Positions 1-7,585 of a DNA stretch of 64,000 nt are shown here, in pieces; positions within the stretch are counted from its first letter, which is position 1, and every line of letters starts with the position of its first letter. Both the position numbers and the translations under genes were made by a program. Under the pieces are notes generated by a model. The model had not been told where the DNA came from, did no database searches, and worked only from the letters and a program-made list of their open reading frames with translations. This DNA comes from Anabaenopsis elenkinii CCIBt3563 (lineage in GTDB: Bacteria > Cyanobacteriota > Cyanobacteriia > Cyanobacteriales > Nostocaceae), in assembly GCF_015245355.1 (NCBI RefSeq), contig NZ_CP063311.1:2639217-2703216 (forward strand), read 5' to 3'.

Positions 1-347
1 TGGCAGTTTATGCCTTAATAAATGCGATCGCTGATGCCTATGGCTTGTCTTGGCAACCAGCAGAAGTAGTGGTAGGTACAACCCGTTGGGTAGCAGAAGA
101 TCCAACTGGTAAAACCGTTGACTTAGCCATGAGCTTAGGTCAAAATATCCCTCCTCTACTTGCTACTCAGTTAAGTTTTGCTAACTCTCGTTATCCCCAA
201 CTTCAAGCTTATGAGCAGGGCTTTGTCAAAGAAGGGATAGGCGCTGGAGGTGCTTGTATTGCTGCTCACCTCAAGCAAGATTGGCAGCAAAATCAACTTT
301 TAACTGCCATTGAAGCTCAACTAGATCGCTATATCTCTAATTGCTAA
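1..347 (+). CDS. CobT/UPF0284-like protein, 3' part (partial at left edge)
   Basis: The reading frame is open from base 3 to the stop at 345-347, so this is the C-terminal ~114 residues of a gene that starts outside the window. The TTG at 45 is an internal leucine rather than a start. The stretch YEQGFVKEGIGAGGACIAA resembles the C-terminal end of the archaeal/cyanobacterial nicotinate mononucleotide:dimethylbenzimidazole phosphoribosyltransferase-like family (CobT/UPF0284, TIGR00303), which has a glycine-rich FVKEGVGAGGA motif. The family is linked to the lower-ligand part of cobamide synthesis, although cyanobacteria make pseudocobalamin and its exact substrate there is uncertain. The family call rests on this one motif. 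Downstream the gene runs directly into group II intron and IS relics. Confidence 0.6.
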   Translation, partial: AVYALINAIADAYGLSWQPAEVVVGTTRWVAEDPTGKTVDLAMSLGQNIPPLLATQLSFANSRYPQLQAYEQGFVKEGIGAGGACIAAHLKQDWQQNQLLTAIEAQLDRYISNC

Positions 348-420
348 TGAACTAAGCCGGTCAGTCACCCGACCGACTCGTTTACAAAACCGTACGTGAG
401 ACTTTCACCTCATACGGATC
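348..420 (-). mobile_element. Group II intron 3'-end relic (domains V and VI)
   Basis: Read on the minus strand from 420 to 387 is a 34-nt hairpin of domain V type: stem CCGTATGAGG, tetraloop-side TGAAAGT, and returning CTCACGTACGG. It is followed by a domain VI-like hairpin whose arms CGGTC/GACCG lie near 359-377. Domain V normally begins GAGCCG with an AGC catalytic triad; here it begins GATCCG, so the triad reads AUC. No reverse-transcriptase frame or 5' intron half is present; the sequence above 450 is an IS630 element and then a TnpB relic. This is therefore the dead 3' tail of an intron ending next to the stop codon of the preceding gene. Confidence 0.6.
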
Positions 421-470
421 CTCAGTGATATGGTTCTTGTCATGAATAGTTATAGCAACCGCCAAGGAGG

Positions 471-953
471 TTAGGACGCAAAAAGCAAGACATCCTCAAT
501 GGCATCTCGTAAAGAATCAAACCGCTCAAGTTTTTTGCGGATTCGACTTTTTAACCAAGACCAACATTTTTCAATCTGATTCAGGTCTGGAGAATAAGGT
601 GGTAGGTACAGCACTTCACACCCTGCGTACTGAATCAGTTGTTGAATGCGCCCACCTTTATGAAATGTGGCATTATCCATCACCACAACCTGTCCTGGTT
701 TGAGTGTGGGAAGCAAACAAGCTTCAAGCCAAGTCTCAAATACTATTCGATTACACGCACCCTCAACAGTGAAAGGAGCTATCAGCTTATGGTTACACAG
801 CGCGGCAATTATGTTCACCCGACCTTCACGACGACCTGATTTAAGTGCATGGAAGCGCTGTCCTTTTGAGTTCCAACCGTAATCATACTGGTCTCGGTTG
901 TCCATTCCTGACTCATCGAGGTATACAATCTTCTCCACAGGTAACTCAGACAA
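471..953 (-). CDS. IS630-type transposase, DDE catalytic part (OrfB)
   Basis: This 160-residue frame encodes the RNase H-fold catalytic domain of a Tc1/mariner-like IS630 transposase. The first acidic residue is in VYLDESGMD, the second in VVVMDNATFHK, and the third is the glutamate of PPYSPDLNQIEKCWSWLK, giving the DD-(~35)-E pattern of the family. The frame stays open upstream of its first ATG past the slip site at 1009-1016 (encoding KTYGYRERDE...), so it is probably made as a fusion to OrfA by programmed frameshifting. Its stop lies within 20 bp of the left inverted repeat. All three catalytic residues are visible, so activity is plausible. Confidence 0.85.
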   Translation of the reverse strand: MSELPVEKIVYLDESGMDNRDQYDYGWNSKGQRFHALKSGRREGRVNIIAALCNHKLIAPFTVEGACNRIVFETWLEACLLPTLKPGQVVVMDNATFHKGGRIQQLIQYAGCEVLYLPPYSPDLNQIEKCWSWLKSRIRKKLERFDSLRDAIEDVLLFAS

Positions 954-958
954 CTGCG

Positions 959-1345
959 TTACGAAAGCCTGTCGTTTGACCTCATCGCGCTCACGGTAGC
1001 CATAAGTCTTTTTTTTCGCGTAAAACCAATTTTTTTCAAAGCTCTTGAGATTGTGCGATCGCTAATTTCTTCAGGCCAAAGTGAGGCCATCTCTACTTGG
1101 GTTTTATCGCCATGTACGGAAGCAAACTCACGAAATTTTTCCCAATCGGTAATTTTGTGACCATTCCCAGGACGCTGATTAGGCAAGGCTTGGAAGTCCC
1201 CCGTTTCGGTTTTTCGCTTCAACCATAGGGTGATGGTGTTGCGACTAATATTAAACATTTGACTGGCTTGAGTTTTCTTCAAGCCATCGAGTTCAATCGC
1301 TTGGATTACTTTTTGACGAAGGTCGTAACTGTACGGCTTGGGCAT
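959..1345 (-). CDS. IS630-type transposase, helix-turn-helix part (OrfA)
   Basis: This 128-residue frame is the DNA-binding N-terminal half of the IS630 transposase. It starts MPKPYSYDLRQKVIQAI, followed by the HTH signature QASQMFNISRNTITLWLKR (about residues 26-45) that recognises the terminal inverted repeats. Near the C-terminus, the codons for FTRKKR overlap a run of eight A on the coding strand (T8 at 1009-1016). Slippage there moves ribosomes into the OrfB frame; without it translation ends at 959. Such A-run frameshifting is known for cyanobacterial IS630 elements. The alternative is a simple inactivating frameshift. Confidence 0.85.
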   Translation of the reverse strand: MPKPYSYDLRQKVIQAIELDGLKKTQASQMFNISRNTITLWLKRKTETGDFQALPNQRPGNGHKITDWEKFREFASVHGDKTQVEMASLWPEEISDRTISRALKKIGFTRKKRLMATVSAMRSNDRLS

Positions 1346-1424
1346 ATACCTGTAGCAAGCGATCGCTTCACATGAAAAGGGACTACTTATAGTTTATGCT
1401 TAAATTACCTTGGCGGTTGCTATA

Positions 1425-1700
1425 CTAAAAATATAGTCAAATATTTTTAGCTTGGTAAGGTCTAAACCTGACTGGGCTAACTACAAGCCTCTCTACTGAG
1501 TTTCCATCAAAGATAGAGTCCCCAGCTACCTTTCTTAATATATTTAGGGAACCATTCAAGTCTGCTGAATATATTTTCCCAGACTTAGACCTAAATAAAC
1601 CTCTCTTGATTCTTTTACCTAAATACCTGTAAGACTTCCATCACTGGCTGTCTTTTTGTCGTGGCAATGTCTGTACATCCCAGAAGGTATTGTGGCATTA
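1425..1700 (-). pseudogene. TnpB (IS200/IS605-type) C-terminal relic with right end
   Basis: On the minus strand from 1626 to 1425 the DNA encodes YLGKRIKRGLFRSKSGKIYS, then ADLNGSLNILRKVAGDS and VERLVVSPVRFR. These are the C-terminal zinc-ribbon tail and the closing VNPVR-like motif of TnpB proteins of IS200/IS605-type elements. Further upstream (1627-1700) the TnpB-like frame is broken by stops and shifts. The 1425 end, CTAAAAATATAG..., is probably the element's right end because the second copy at 47160-47540 stops at the same sequence. The IS630 element abuts this end. No TnpA is visible. Confidence 0.7.
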
Positions 1701-1726
1701 TCTGAGACTTGTCATCTCATAATAAT

Positions 1727-1865
1727 TGACACTCCCCACGGCTAGAAGCCGGGGGATTCTTGCTTCACGGGGATTCCAATGAATTTACCCGCGCTAACGC
1801 GCCGCTCCGCTAACTGCAAGCATCTTGACCGTGTGCCCCACGGCTGCAAGTTTGCGGGTAAATGG
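1727..1865. repeat. IS200/IS605-type terminal hairpin sequence
   Basis: The stretch TTGACACTCCCCACGGCTAG followed by AAGCCGGGGG forms the imperfect hairpin typical of the ends of cyanobacterial IS200/IS605-type elements. A second hairpin-rich piece (GCGCTAACGCGCC and ACCGTGTGCCCCACGGCTGC) follows. A related sequence lies at the 3' end of birA (7545-7585). No ORF is present. Together with the TnpB relic this leaves the whole 1425-2013 interval free of intact genes. Confidence 0.5.
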
Positions 1866-2013
1866 TTGTTTTACTCGATTTCACCATTATATCACTGTGG
1901 CTAAAGCCAGTCAATCGTTCTAATGCGACTAAAGTCGCTAGCGCACTACACCCCCATAGTTAGAAACCAGGGGCACTGTGCGCGTTTTCTGGTAGGTAGT
2001 GCAACACCATCAC

Positions 2014-2388
2014 TCAGTGAATTCTAACTTTCATTAATTGTTCTTCTAAAGCAGCAATGCGATTGTATGCTGCGGTTAACTGTGCTGTTAGTCGTTGTAT
2101 TTGAATTTCTGGTGTTAAGTTCTTATCTGTACCTGTCCGATTTACGTCTAGAGATATACCATCTGTCAATACATCCTTGTGCTCAAGTTCTGGATGAAAA
2201 TTCATATCTACTTTTAACTGGGGGCGAACTACATCACTCTTCCCTACAGAATTATTCTCTGCTTGTGTATTTGCTAAAGAACATTCCGAGAAAGCTCGCG
2301 CAATTTTACTATCAAGTGTTTCAATCACCTGGTAGAGGGAATCAAGTTTATGACTCAAATTTATGATTTGCGTTTGCAATGTCTCCAT
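2014..2388 (-). CDS. Conserved cyanobacterial coiled-coil protein, unknown function
   Basis: A 124-residue acidic protein with no signal peptide or membrane segment. Residues ~5-35 (IINLSHKLDSLYQVIETLDS) and ~95-120 (IQRLTAQLTAAYNRIAALEE) show heptad spacing of Leu/Ile expected for two helices that could form an intra- or intermolecular coiled coil. The middle is polar and probably disordered. I do not recognise a named family. It stands alone, transcribed away from the solute-binding protein gene. No function can be assigned. Confidence 0.55.
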   Translation of the reverse strand: METLQTQIINLSHKLDSLYQVIETLDSKIARAFSECSLANTQAENNSVGKSDVVRPQLKVDMNFHPELEHKDVLTDGISLDVNRTGTDKNLTPEIQIQRLTAQLTAAYNRIAALEEQLMKVRIH

Positions 2389-2607
2389 TTAATACCCTAT
2401 TCCGTATATTTTCCTTATGTTATTCACTTTCTCAGTGATATTAACTATACTTTTGAATTATTTAATTTTTCCCACCGGGAATCGAGACTTATTCAGTTAG
2501 TATTTAATCCTCAATATAACTTAACGTTTTTTGATAGTATAATTGTTGAGGATAATAAAGTTATTACTATTTGTCATGGGGACAAACAGTTTAAAGTAAT
2601 TGAATGA
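2350..2607 (+). CDS. Possible small protein, unknown (doubtful)
   Basis: An 85-codon frame whose 5' end overlaps the divergent gene at 2014-2388 by 39 bp. Residues from about 20 on (FPYVIHFLSDINYTFELFNF) read like a beta-rich protein and end in DNKVITICHGDKQFKVIE. There is no convincing ribosome binding site and no recognised family. It could equally be chance ORF or the tail of a decayed gene. Confidence 0.25.
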   Translation: MTQIYDLRLQCLHLIPYSVYFPYVIHFLSDINYTFELFNFSHRESRLIQLVFNPQYNLTFFDSIIVEDNKVITICHGDKQFKVIE

Positions 2608-2722
2608 CTAAGGCTTACTAACGCTATCCTGACCATACATCAAAATTAGCACTTTGAGTATATTCTATATATTTATTTAATATATGTGTAGTCAACAATC
2701 CAAAATTCCCAATTCACAATTG

Positions 2723-3904
2723 ATGGATCGACGCTCTTTTTTATTAGGTGCGGGTGGACTAGCCATGTCGCAGATGCTGGTCGGTTGTGGTACCAGCCAT
2801 CAAACTGAACTCAAGATCCAGTTATTAAGAGGTTCAATACCCAGTCAGATAGTTCCTCAGTTCCGCCAAAGTTTACAGCAACAGGTAAAGTTGAATTTTT
2901 CCCCAGTTGAGCAGATAGAGGATTTATTCAAACAATTGCAAGCTTGGCAGGAGGATACATCAACACGCACTCATCAGGAATTTTGGAATCGCTTTATACC
3001 ATTTATGCGATCTGCTAGCAGCAGCGCTTCGCGATCGCAACCAGCAGTTGCATCTGACCTAGTCACATTAGGGGATTACTGGCTCAAAGCAGCTATTGAA
3101 CAGAAACTCATTCAACCACTAAAAGAAGTCCAACAGCTAAAACATTGGTCTGCTTTAGATCAAAGATGGCAGCAATTGGTAATGCGCGATGATCAAGGTA
3201 ACTTAGATCCTCAAGGAAATGTGTGGGCTGCTCCTTACCGTTGGGGAAACACAGTCATAATTTATCACCGTGAAAAGTTACAAAGTTTGGGTTGGACTCC
3301 CCAGGATTGGAGTGATTTATGGCGAGATGGATTACGCAAGCGGATCTCTTTACTTGATCAATCTAGAGAAGTCATCGGTCTGGTTTTAAAAAAGCTAGGA
3401 CAATCCTACAACACAGAAAATCTTGACACCATACCGGACTTAGAAAATGAACTCAGAGCATTAAATCAACAGGTAAAATTTTACAGTTCCCAGAGCTACC
3501 TAGAACCGCTGATTATTGGAGATACATGGCTAGCTGTTGGTTGGTCTAGTGACATAATACCGATTCTATCACGTTATCCTCAATTTGCCGTAGTTATCCC
3601 CAAATCAGGAACAGCAATCTGGGCTGACTTATGGGTATGCCCTACAAAAGTAAAAAAAGAGACTTTTTTATCACAGTGGATTGATTTTTGTTGGCAACCA
3701 GACATCGCAAAACAAATTTCTGTGCTAACTAGAAGTAATTCCCCAATTTCTCCTCATATTGACCAATCAAACTTACAAGAACCATTTAGGAGTATACTAC
3801 AGAGTAATCTTCAAGCTTTGGAGAACAGCGAGTTTCTAGGCTCCTTACCTCCATCAGCAATTCAGGAGTATGAGTCTTTGTTTGCCAAAATTAAACAAGG
3901 GTAA
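2723..3904 (+). CDS. Extracellular solute-binding lipoprotein (polyamine/PotD-like)
   Basis: Starting at the ATG at 2723 gives a 393-residue protein beginning MDRRSFLLGAGGLAMSQMLV, a twin-arginine-type signal, followed by GC in VGCG, a lipobox. The protein should therefore be exported and lipid-anchored. An in-frame ATG at 2684 would add 13 polar residues in front of the signal and is less likely. The body (LYRWGNTVIIYHREKL-like segment, AVGWSSDIIPILSRYP, AIWADLWVCPTK) matches the pattern of type 2 periplasmic binding proteins of spermidine/putrescine-type ABC importers. No permease or ATPase gene is adjacent, so the ligand is unknown. Confidence 0.75.
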   Translation: MDRRSFLLGAGGLAMSQMLVGCGTSHQTELKIQLLRGSIPSQIVPQFRQSLQQQVKLNFSPVEQIEDLFKQLQAWQEDTSTRTHQEFWNRFIPFMRSASSSASRSQPAVASDLVTLGDYWLKAAIEQKLIQPLKEVQQLKHWSALDQRWQQLVMRDDQGNLDPQGNVWAAPYRWGNTVIIYHREKLQSLGWTPQDWSDLWRDGLRKRISLLDQSREVIGLVLKKLGQSYNTENLDTIPDLENELRALNQQVKFYSSQSYLEPLIIGDTWLAVGWSSDIIPILSRYPQFAVVIPKSGTAIWADLWVCPTKVKKETFLSQWIDFCWQPDIAKQISVLTRSNSPISPHIDQSNLQEPFRSILQSNLQALENSEFLGSLPPSAIQEYESLFAKIKQG

Positions 3905-4189
3905 AATAAGTTTCCAGATTAGGTTACCAATACCCCAGTTAATAACATAAAAACACTGGGAATTAAGTCCCTTGAGTCGTATTTCCTCTCACATCTAAAG
4001 AGGGTGAGTTTCCAAAGATCCCAGGAGGTTCAATGATAATTTATATCTGTCAACCCACCACTAAATATTAATTTAGCAAAAACACAGGTGTGGCAAAGAT
4101 GAGTATGATGAACAGATTGATGTTGGTGCAATAGTTATTGTGATAGTAGCTATAAAACTCCCATACTGTCACACATTTCTTGGAGAACC
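3905..4189. other. Intergenic region without gene
   Basis: About 285 bp between the solute-binding protein gene and the next small gene. No ORF, tRNA or clear hairpin terminator is seen. A short AGGAGG at 4023-4028 is followed by ATG at 4033, but that frame closes quickly. The last bases (TTGGAGAACC before 4190) give a weak ribosome binding site to the next gene. Confidence 0.4.
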
Positions 4190-4399
4190 ATGACACCTCA
4201 AGAATTTTTAAACAATTTGGCAACAGCTTCAACAGACCCGGAAAAACTCATGGTTGTTGCTCAATACCTAGAAACAACAGCCATGGACAATGCAACCACA
4301 CCAAAATGGCGGCGCATTGCTTACAGTTCTGAGATTGAAATGGCGCTGACTAATTTGGCTTTTCATCTAGAAGCACTTGCCCAGATCCCTGGACAGTGA
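4190..4399 (+). CDS. Small conserved cyanobacterial protein, unknown function
   Basis: A 69-residue protein starting MTPQEFLNNLATASTDPEKL, preceded by GGAGA seven bases upstream of the ATG. It is predicted to be mostly helical and soluble, with no cysteine pair, signal peptide or membrane segment. The composition and codon use resemble the neighbouring genes, so it is likely a real gene. It is convergent with the following minus-strand gene and only 12 bp separate the two stop codons. I do not recognise a family. Confidence 0.6.
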   Translation: MTPQEFLNNLATASTDPEKLMVVAQYLETTAMDNATTPKWRRIAYSSEIEMALTNLAFHLEALAQIPGQ

Positions 4400-4411
4400 T
4401 CCCTCCCTACC

Positions 4412-4702
4412 TCAATTACCTTTTCTTATCCACTCTCTGGCGGCTTTCTCCGCTGCTTCCAGGCTGTAGTAAATCTTACCCTCACCAAACACTGCACCAC
4501 CAGGAGTAATCAAGCGGAACTGCCAGTAATCATCTTCTTCAGTATAAAATACTGTTAGGGTAACGTTATGAATGCCAACAACTAAATGAATTTTGGTGGT
4601 CCTCATTAGTGGTATCTCAACGTCTACCCCTTTTTTATCATTTTTTAGTTTCACAATTAGCATTTTTTCCGGCGAATAAACCAGATAAAACTTGAGATTC
4701 AA
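4412..4702 (-). CDS. Conserved hypothetical protein, 96 aa
   Basis: A small protein with an N-terminal beta-rich part (KFYLVYSPEKMLIVKLKN; TKIHLVVGIHNVTLTVFYTE), a WQFRLITPGG segment and a C-terminal helix YYSLEAAEKAAREWIRKG. This last helix resembles the end of small DUF-type domains that bind nothing known. It lies 18 bp downstream of the aldo/keto reductase gene on the same strand? In fact it is transcribed after that gene (reductase stop at 4721, this start at 4702), so co-transcription is likely. No function can be assigned. Confidence 0.6.
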   Translation of the reverse strand: MNLKFYLVYSPEKMLIVKLKNDKKGVDVEIPLMRTTKIHLVVGIHNVTLTVFYTEEDDYWQFRLITPGGAVFGEGKIYYSLEAAEKAAREWIRKGN

Positions 4703-4720
4703 TTAATAATAAGTAATTAT

Positions 4721-5854
4721 TTACGACCACAATCTTCTCCCAGATTTGCCGCTTAATCTCTCGTGAGTATCTTCTAACAAATCAGGAATATTTAAGTTTT
4801 CTGGACAGCGAGGTAAACATTCACCGCATTCGGTGCAACGGTTAGCTTTCATTCCGGGAAACCAGTGACCGGCATTTTCAAACATACCGTAACGATATTT
4901 TCCATAGTTATTCATGTCATAGGCTACAGCCAGATTACGTAATCGCAACACTTCCGGAATATTGATATTTTCTGGACAAGGTAAACAAGCATAACACTGG
5001 CTACATTTATCAGTTTTTAAAGCAGATTTTTCATGTTCTTCTAACCTTTGGAAAGCTAAAGTTTCTAAGACTGTTAATGGATGAACACTATCAGCGACCT
5101 GTAAAGGTTTAATTAATTCATCTGAGGTGGCTGGCCCCAAACTCAAGGTAGTAACACGATGATCACTCAGTAAAAATCGATAGTTTAATTCTAAAGGTGA
5201 ATAAGGCTGACACAGGTCTGTTAATGTTTGGGGTGGCGTATAGAGGCGACCGCCTTTATCAGCCGGGGAAATTATAAAAATGCCCATGTCCTTATCAGCT
5301 GCTAGCTGAATTGCTGGTGCATTACGTTGGAAAAAATAGTAATAATGTAGATTGACAAATTCAAAGAAATCTGTGTTAATAGCTGCTAAAATAATATCTA
5401 ATGAACCGTGGGTGGAAAAACCAACATGGTGCACTCGACCATCATCAACAGCTTCCTGAACGGCTTTCATGCAGCCATTGTTGGCTTGTATCCACTGGAT
5501 ATGCTCCCAAGTATTTAAGCCATGAATTCCTAGACAATCTAGATAATTTAGATTTAATCTTTCTAGTGATTCATTGATATACCGACGCATACTATCTGCA
5601 TCAACTGTAGGCGGGATTTTGGTGGTGATGTAAACCTGGGAACGGGGTACTGTCAATCCCCCTTTGACAGATGCACCAAGATATTCCTCACTTTTACCAT
5701 AACCTCTAGCTGTTTCCACATGATTGACTCCCAGGGCTAAGGCTGCAAAAATGGTTTCCTGTGCATTTTTGACATCAGCCAAATACCGCATTGTTCCCAA
5801 GGAAAAGACCGAGAGGTGTAGATTTGTTTTGCCAAAGCGTCGGTATTGCATCAA
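4721..5854 (-). CDS. Aldo/keto reductase with C-terminal 4Fe-4S ferredoxin domain
   Basis: A 377-residue two-domain oxidoreductase. Residues 1-~270 form the NADPH-dependent aldo/keto reductase TIM barrel: MQYRRFGKTNLHLSVFSLGT at the start, GYGKSEEYLG (the conserved Tyr region) near 52-61, and ITTKIPP. The C-terminal ~100 residues carry two cysteine sets, CSQCYACLPCPENINIP and CTECGECLPRCPENLNIP, each of CxxCxxCxxxCP type for [4Fe-4S] clusters. This architecture is known in bacteria and archaea as ferredoxin-domain aldo/keto reductases; substrates are mostly unknown. The protein lacks a signal peptide and should be cytosolic. It is followed 18 bp later by a small co-oriented gene. Confidence 0.85.
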   Translation of the reverse strand: MMQYRRFGKTNLHLSVFSLGTMRYLADVKNAQETIFAALALGVNHVETARGYGKSEEYLGASVKGGLTVPRSQVYITTKIPPTVDADSMRRYINESLERLNLNYLDCLGIHGLNTWEHIQWIQANNGCMKAVQEAVDDGRVHHVGFSTHGSLDIILAAINTDFFEFVNLHYYYFFQRNAPAIQLAADKDMGIFIISPADKGGRLYTPPQTLTDLCQPYSPLELNYRFLLSDHRVTTLSLGPATSDELIKPLQVADSVHPLTVLETLAFQRLEEHEKSALKTDKCSQCYACLPCPENINIPEVLRLRNLAVAYDMNNYGKYRYGMFENAGHWFPGMKANRCTECGECLPRCPENLNIPDLLEDTHERLSGKSGRRLWS

Positions 5855-5920
5855 AAGTTAGGAGAAAGGGGGGTAGGGAGCGCAGTGATCACAGACGCGA
5901 CTAGTCACGTCTCTACTCAT

Positions 5921-6418
5921 TTAGCTGTTTCCATTACCAAAGCGCTTGATCAAATCTTCCGGACGGAGATTTGAGATAAACTCACGGAAGGCTTGCTGTT
6001 CTGCTTCATCTGCATCCCGGTCAACAGGGATAGACGCATCGGAAACCACTTCTTCCATCACCCAGATTGGGGAGTTAGTGCGCAGCGCGATGGCGATCGC
6101 ATCGCTAGGACGCGCATCAATTTCTTTTTTGGTTTCGCCTTGTTGGATAATTAAGGCAGCATAAAATGTGTCCTTTTGTAAAGAGTGAATAATCACCTTT
6201 TCCAGAATCATCGAACATGACTCTAAAAGATTCACAATTAAGTCGTGGGTCAAAGGCCTGGGAGGCTTTTGATTTTCTAGTGCCCCCATAATTGCCCTAG
6301 CTTGTTCCTGTCCAATATAAATTGGTAAAGCACGGCGATCTGAGGCATCTTTCAAAAGTACGATCGGACTGCGGGTTATGGCATCTAATGCTATGCCAGC
6401 GACTCTCATTTCAATCAT
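5921..6418 (-). CDS. Bifunctional nuclease family protein (DUF151/BFN)
   Basis: A 165-residue protein of the DUF151 family, whose plant members have DNase and RNase activity. The start MIEMRVAGIALDAITRSPIV, the LPIYIGQEQARAI motif, RPLTHDL and ARPSDAIAIALR are the standard landmarks. The family is common and single-copy in cyanobacteria, with unclear physiological role. The C-terminal tail (DEAEQQAFREFISNLRPEDL) is the usual acidic-helical end. It is divergent from riboflavin synthase, with about 340 bp between the two starts. Confidence 0.85.
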   Translation of the reverse strand: MIEMRVAGIALDAITRSPIVLLKDASDRRALPIYIGQEQARAIMGALENQKPPRPLTHDLIVNLLESCSMILEKVIIHSLQKDTFYAALIIQQGETKKEIDARPSDAIAIALRTNSPIWVMEEVVSDASIPVDRDADEAEQQAFREFISNLRPEDLIKRFGNGNS

Positions 6419-6608
6419 TGCCTAAGCCTCTACAATACTGTGAATGATTGGACACTCTGTGATAAATAATACCTTTGATTTGGGTAAGTTGGGCGGAAAA
6501 ATAAACATAAGCATTGTTCTCTATAATTGCTTCTATTAAACTCCGAACTTGTTGTGAACACCAGAGTAATTCAAAGTCATCTAAGCAGATAATAACCTCC
6601 TTAACCAA
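6411..6608 (-). CDS. Possible 65-aa protein upstream of DUF151 gene (doubtful)
   Basis: A 65-codon TTG-started frame whose stop overlaps the DUF151 start by 8 bp, an arrangement that can allow translational coupling. Only an internal AAGGAGG at the very start of the frame is available as ribosome binding site, which does not suit the TTG. No family is recognised. It may be leader sequence rather than a gene. Confidence 0.2.
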   Translation of the reverse strand: MVKEVIICLDDFELLWCSQQVRSLIEAIIENNAYVYFSAQLTQIKGIIYHRVSNHSQYCRGLGND

Positions 6609-6756
6609 GTATGCCTTGAGAATGATGTGAATGTGTTAATAAATTTATAATATAAACCGTCTGAAATTATACTTAAAATATTGGTGATTCATGTCAGAAT
6701 TACAGTGAATTTTGGGCAAAATTAGGCAATAAATACAATTAGTTTGAGAAAAAGCC

Positions 6757-7419
6757 GTGTTTACAGGATTAATCCAAGCTTTAGGAACCATAAAACCCGT
6801 AGGGGGAGACTCTTGGCAAATTACCTTTGTCCGTCAGTCTTCTGTTGTGATTATGGAGGATTTGGCTTATGGCGACAGCGTTGCGGTAGATGGGGTTTGT
6901 TTAACAGTAGAAAAAATTTTCCACAATGGCTTTATCGCCACTGCTTCGCCGGAGACTCTCCGCCGCACTACCCTGGGAAATGAGCAAACACAACAGAAAT
7001 ACGTCAACTTAGAAGCGTCGCTGCGGGTGGGTGGTAAAGTCGGGGGTCACTTTGTTATGGGTCATGTAGATGGTATAGGTCAATTAGTAGAGGCCCAGCA
7101 AACGGCTAGTTCTTGGGAAATGACCTTTGCAGCACCCGAAGCGATCGCGCGGTATATTGTCCCCAAGGGTAGCATTGCTGTGAATGGTATCAGCCTGACA
7201 GTAGCTCTATATGATCCCGAATTATATCAGTTCACAGTGGCAGTCATTCCCCTCACCTATGAGGAGACCAATCTCCGCTATCTTTTCCCTGGCAGTTGGG
7301 TAAATTTAGAGGGGGACATTCTCGGCAAATACGTAGAAAAATTTGTTTCTCCTGGCAAAACACACAGTAAAAACGATATAGTGACACCTGATTTTTTAGC
7401 AGAACATGGCTATTTGTGA
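6757..7419 (+). CDS. ribE: Riboflavin synthase, alpha chain
   Basis: A 220-residue lumazine-dismutating enzyme that makes riboflavin from two 6,7-dimethyl-8-ribityllumazine molecules. It starts at a GTG, giving the canonical MFTGLIQALG, and has two homologous beta-barrel halves: VAVDGVCLTV with LRRTTLG in the first, and IAVNGISLTVA with the closing segment NLEGDILGKYVEK in the second. GGHFVMGHVDGIG marks the second barrel start. The catalytic Cys in the DGVCLT loop is present. Length and ends are normal. It stands alone on the plus strand; other rib genes are not in the window. Confidence 0.93.
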   Translation: MFTGLIQALGTIKPVGGDSWQITFVRQSSVVIMEDLAYGDSVAVDGVCLTVEKIFHNGFIATASPETLRRTTLGNEQTQQKYVNLEASLRVGGKVGGHFVMGHVDGIGQLVEAQQTASSWEMTFAAPEAIARYIVPKGSIAVNGISLTVALYDPELYQFTVAVIPLTYEETNLRYLFPGSWVNLEGDILGKYVEKFVSPGKTHSKNDIVTPDFLAEHGYL

Positions 7420-7544
7420 GTAGGTAGAGAGACGATTCATTATGTAATTTTAAAAACCACTGTGGGCTAGAGGAGATTTAAAGCTTGTGCACAGAACACC
7501 TCTGTTTGGGTGGGAAAACTCCTCTAAATAAGTTGGCTGGATGA

Positions 7545-7585
7545 ATCAATAATCCCACGCGCTTATAGCCGTGGGAGTGTCAAGG
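7545..7585 (-). repeat. IS200/IS605-type end hairpin fused to birA 3' end
   Basis: On the minus strand this reads TTGACACTCCCACGGCTATA then AGCGCGTGGGATTATTG, nearly the same as the sequence at 1729-1765 (TTGACACTCCCCACGGCTAG...). Both can fold by pairing CCCACG with CGTGGG. The birA stop codon lies inside it. No other part of the element is visible nearby. Confidence 0.55.

Larger units (their letters stand above)
451..1424 (-). mobile_element. IS630-type insertion sequence, complete
   Basis: The element is bounded by perfect 17-bp inverted repeats TATAGCAACCGCCAAGG at 451-467 and its complement at 1408-1424. The outermost bases are TA at both ends, as expected for IS630/Tc1-type insertion into a TA dinucleotide. 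It carries an HTH ORF and a DDE ORF in different frames joined by an A8 slip site. At 974 bp it is a normal size for the family and appears intact. It has landed between a group II intron tail and a TnpB relic, so this is a hotspot of mobile DNA. Confidence 0.85.
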
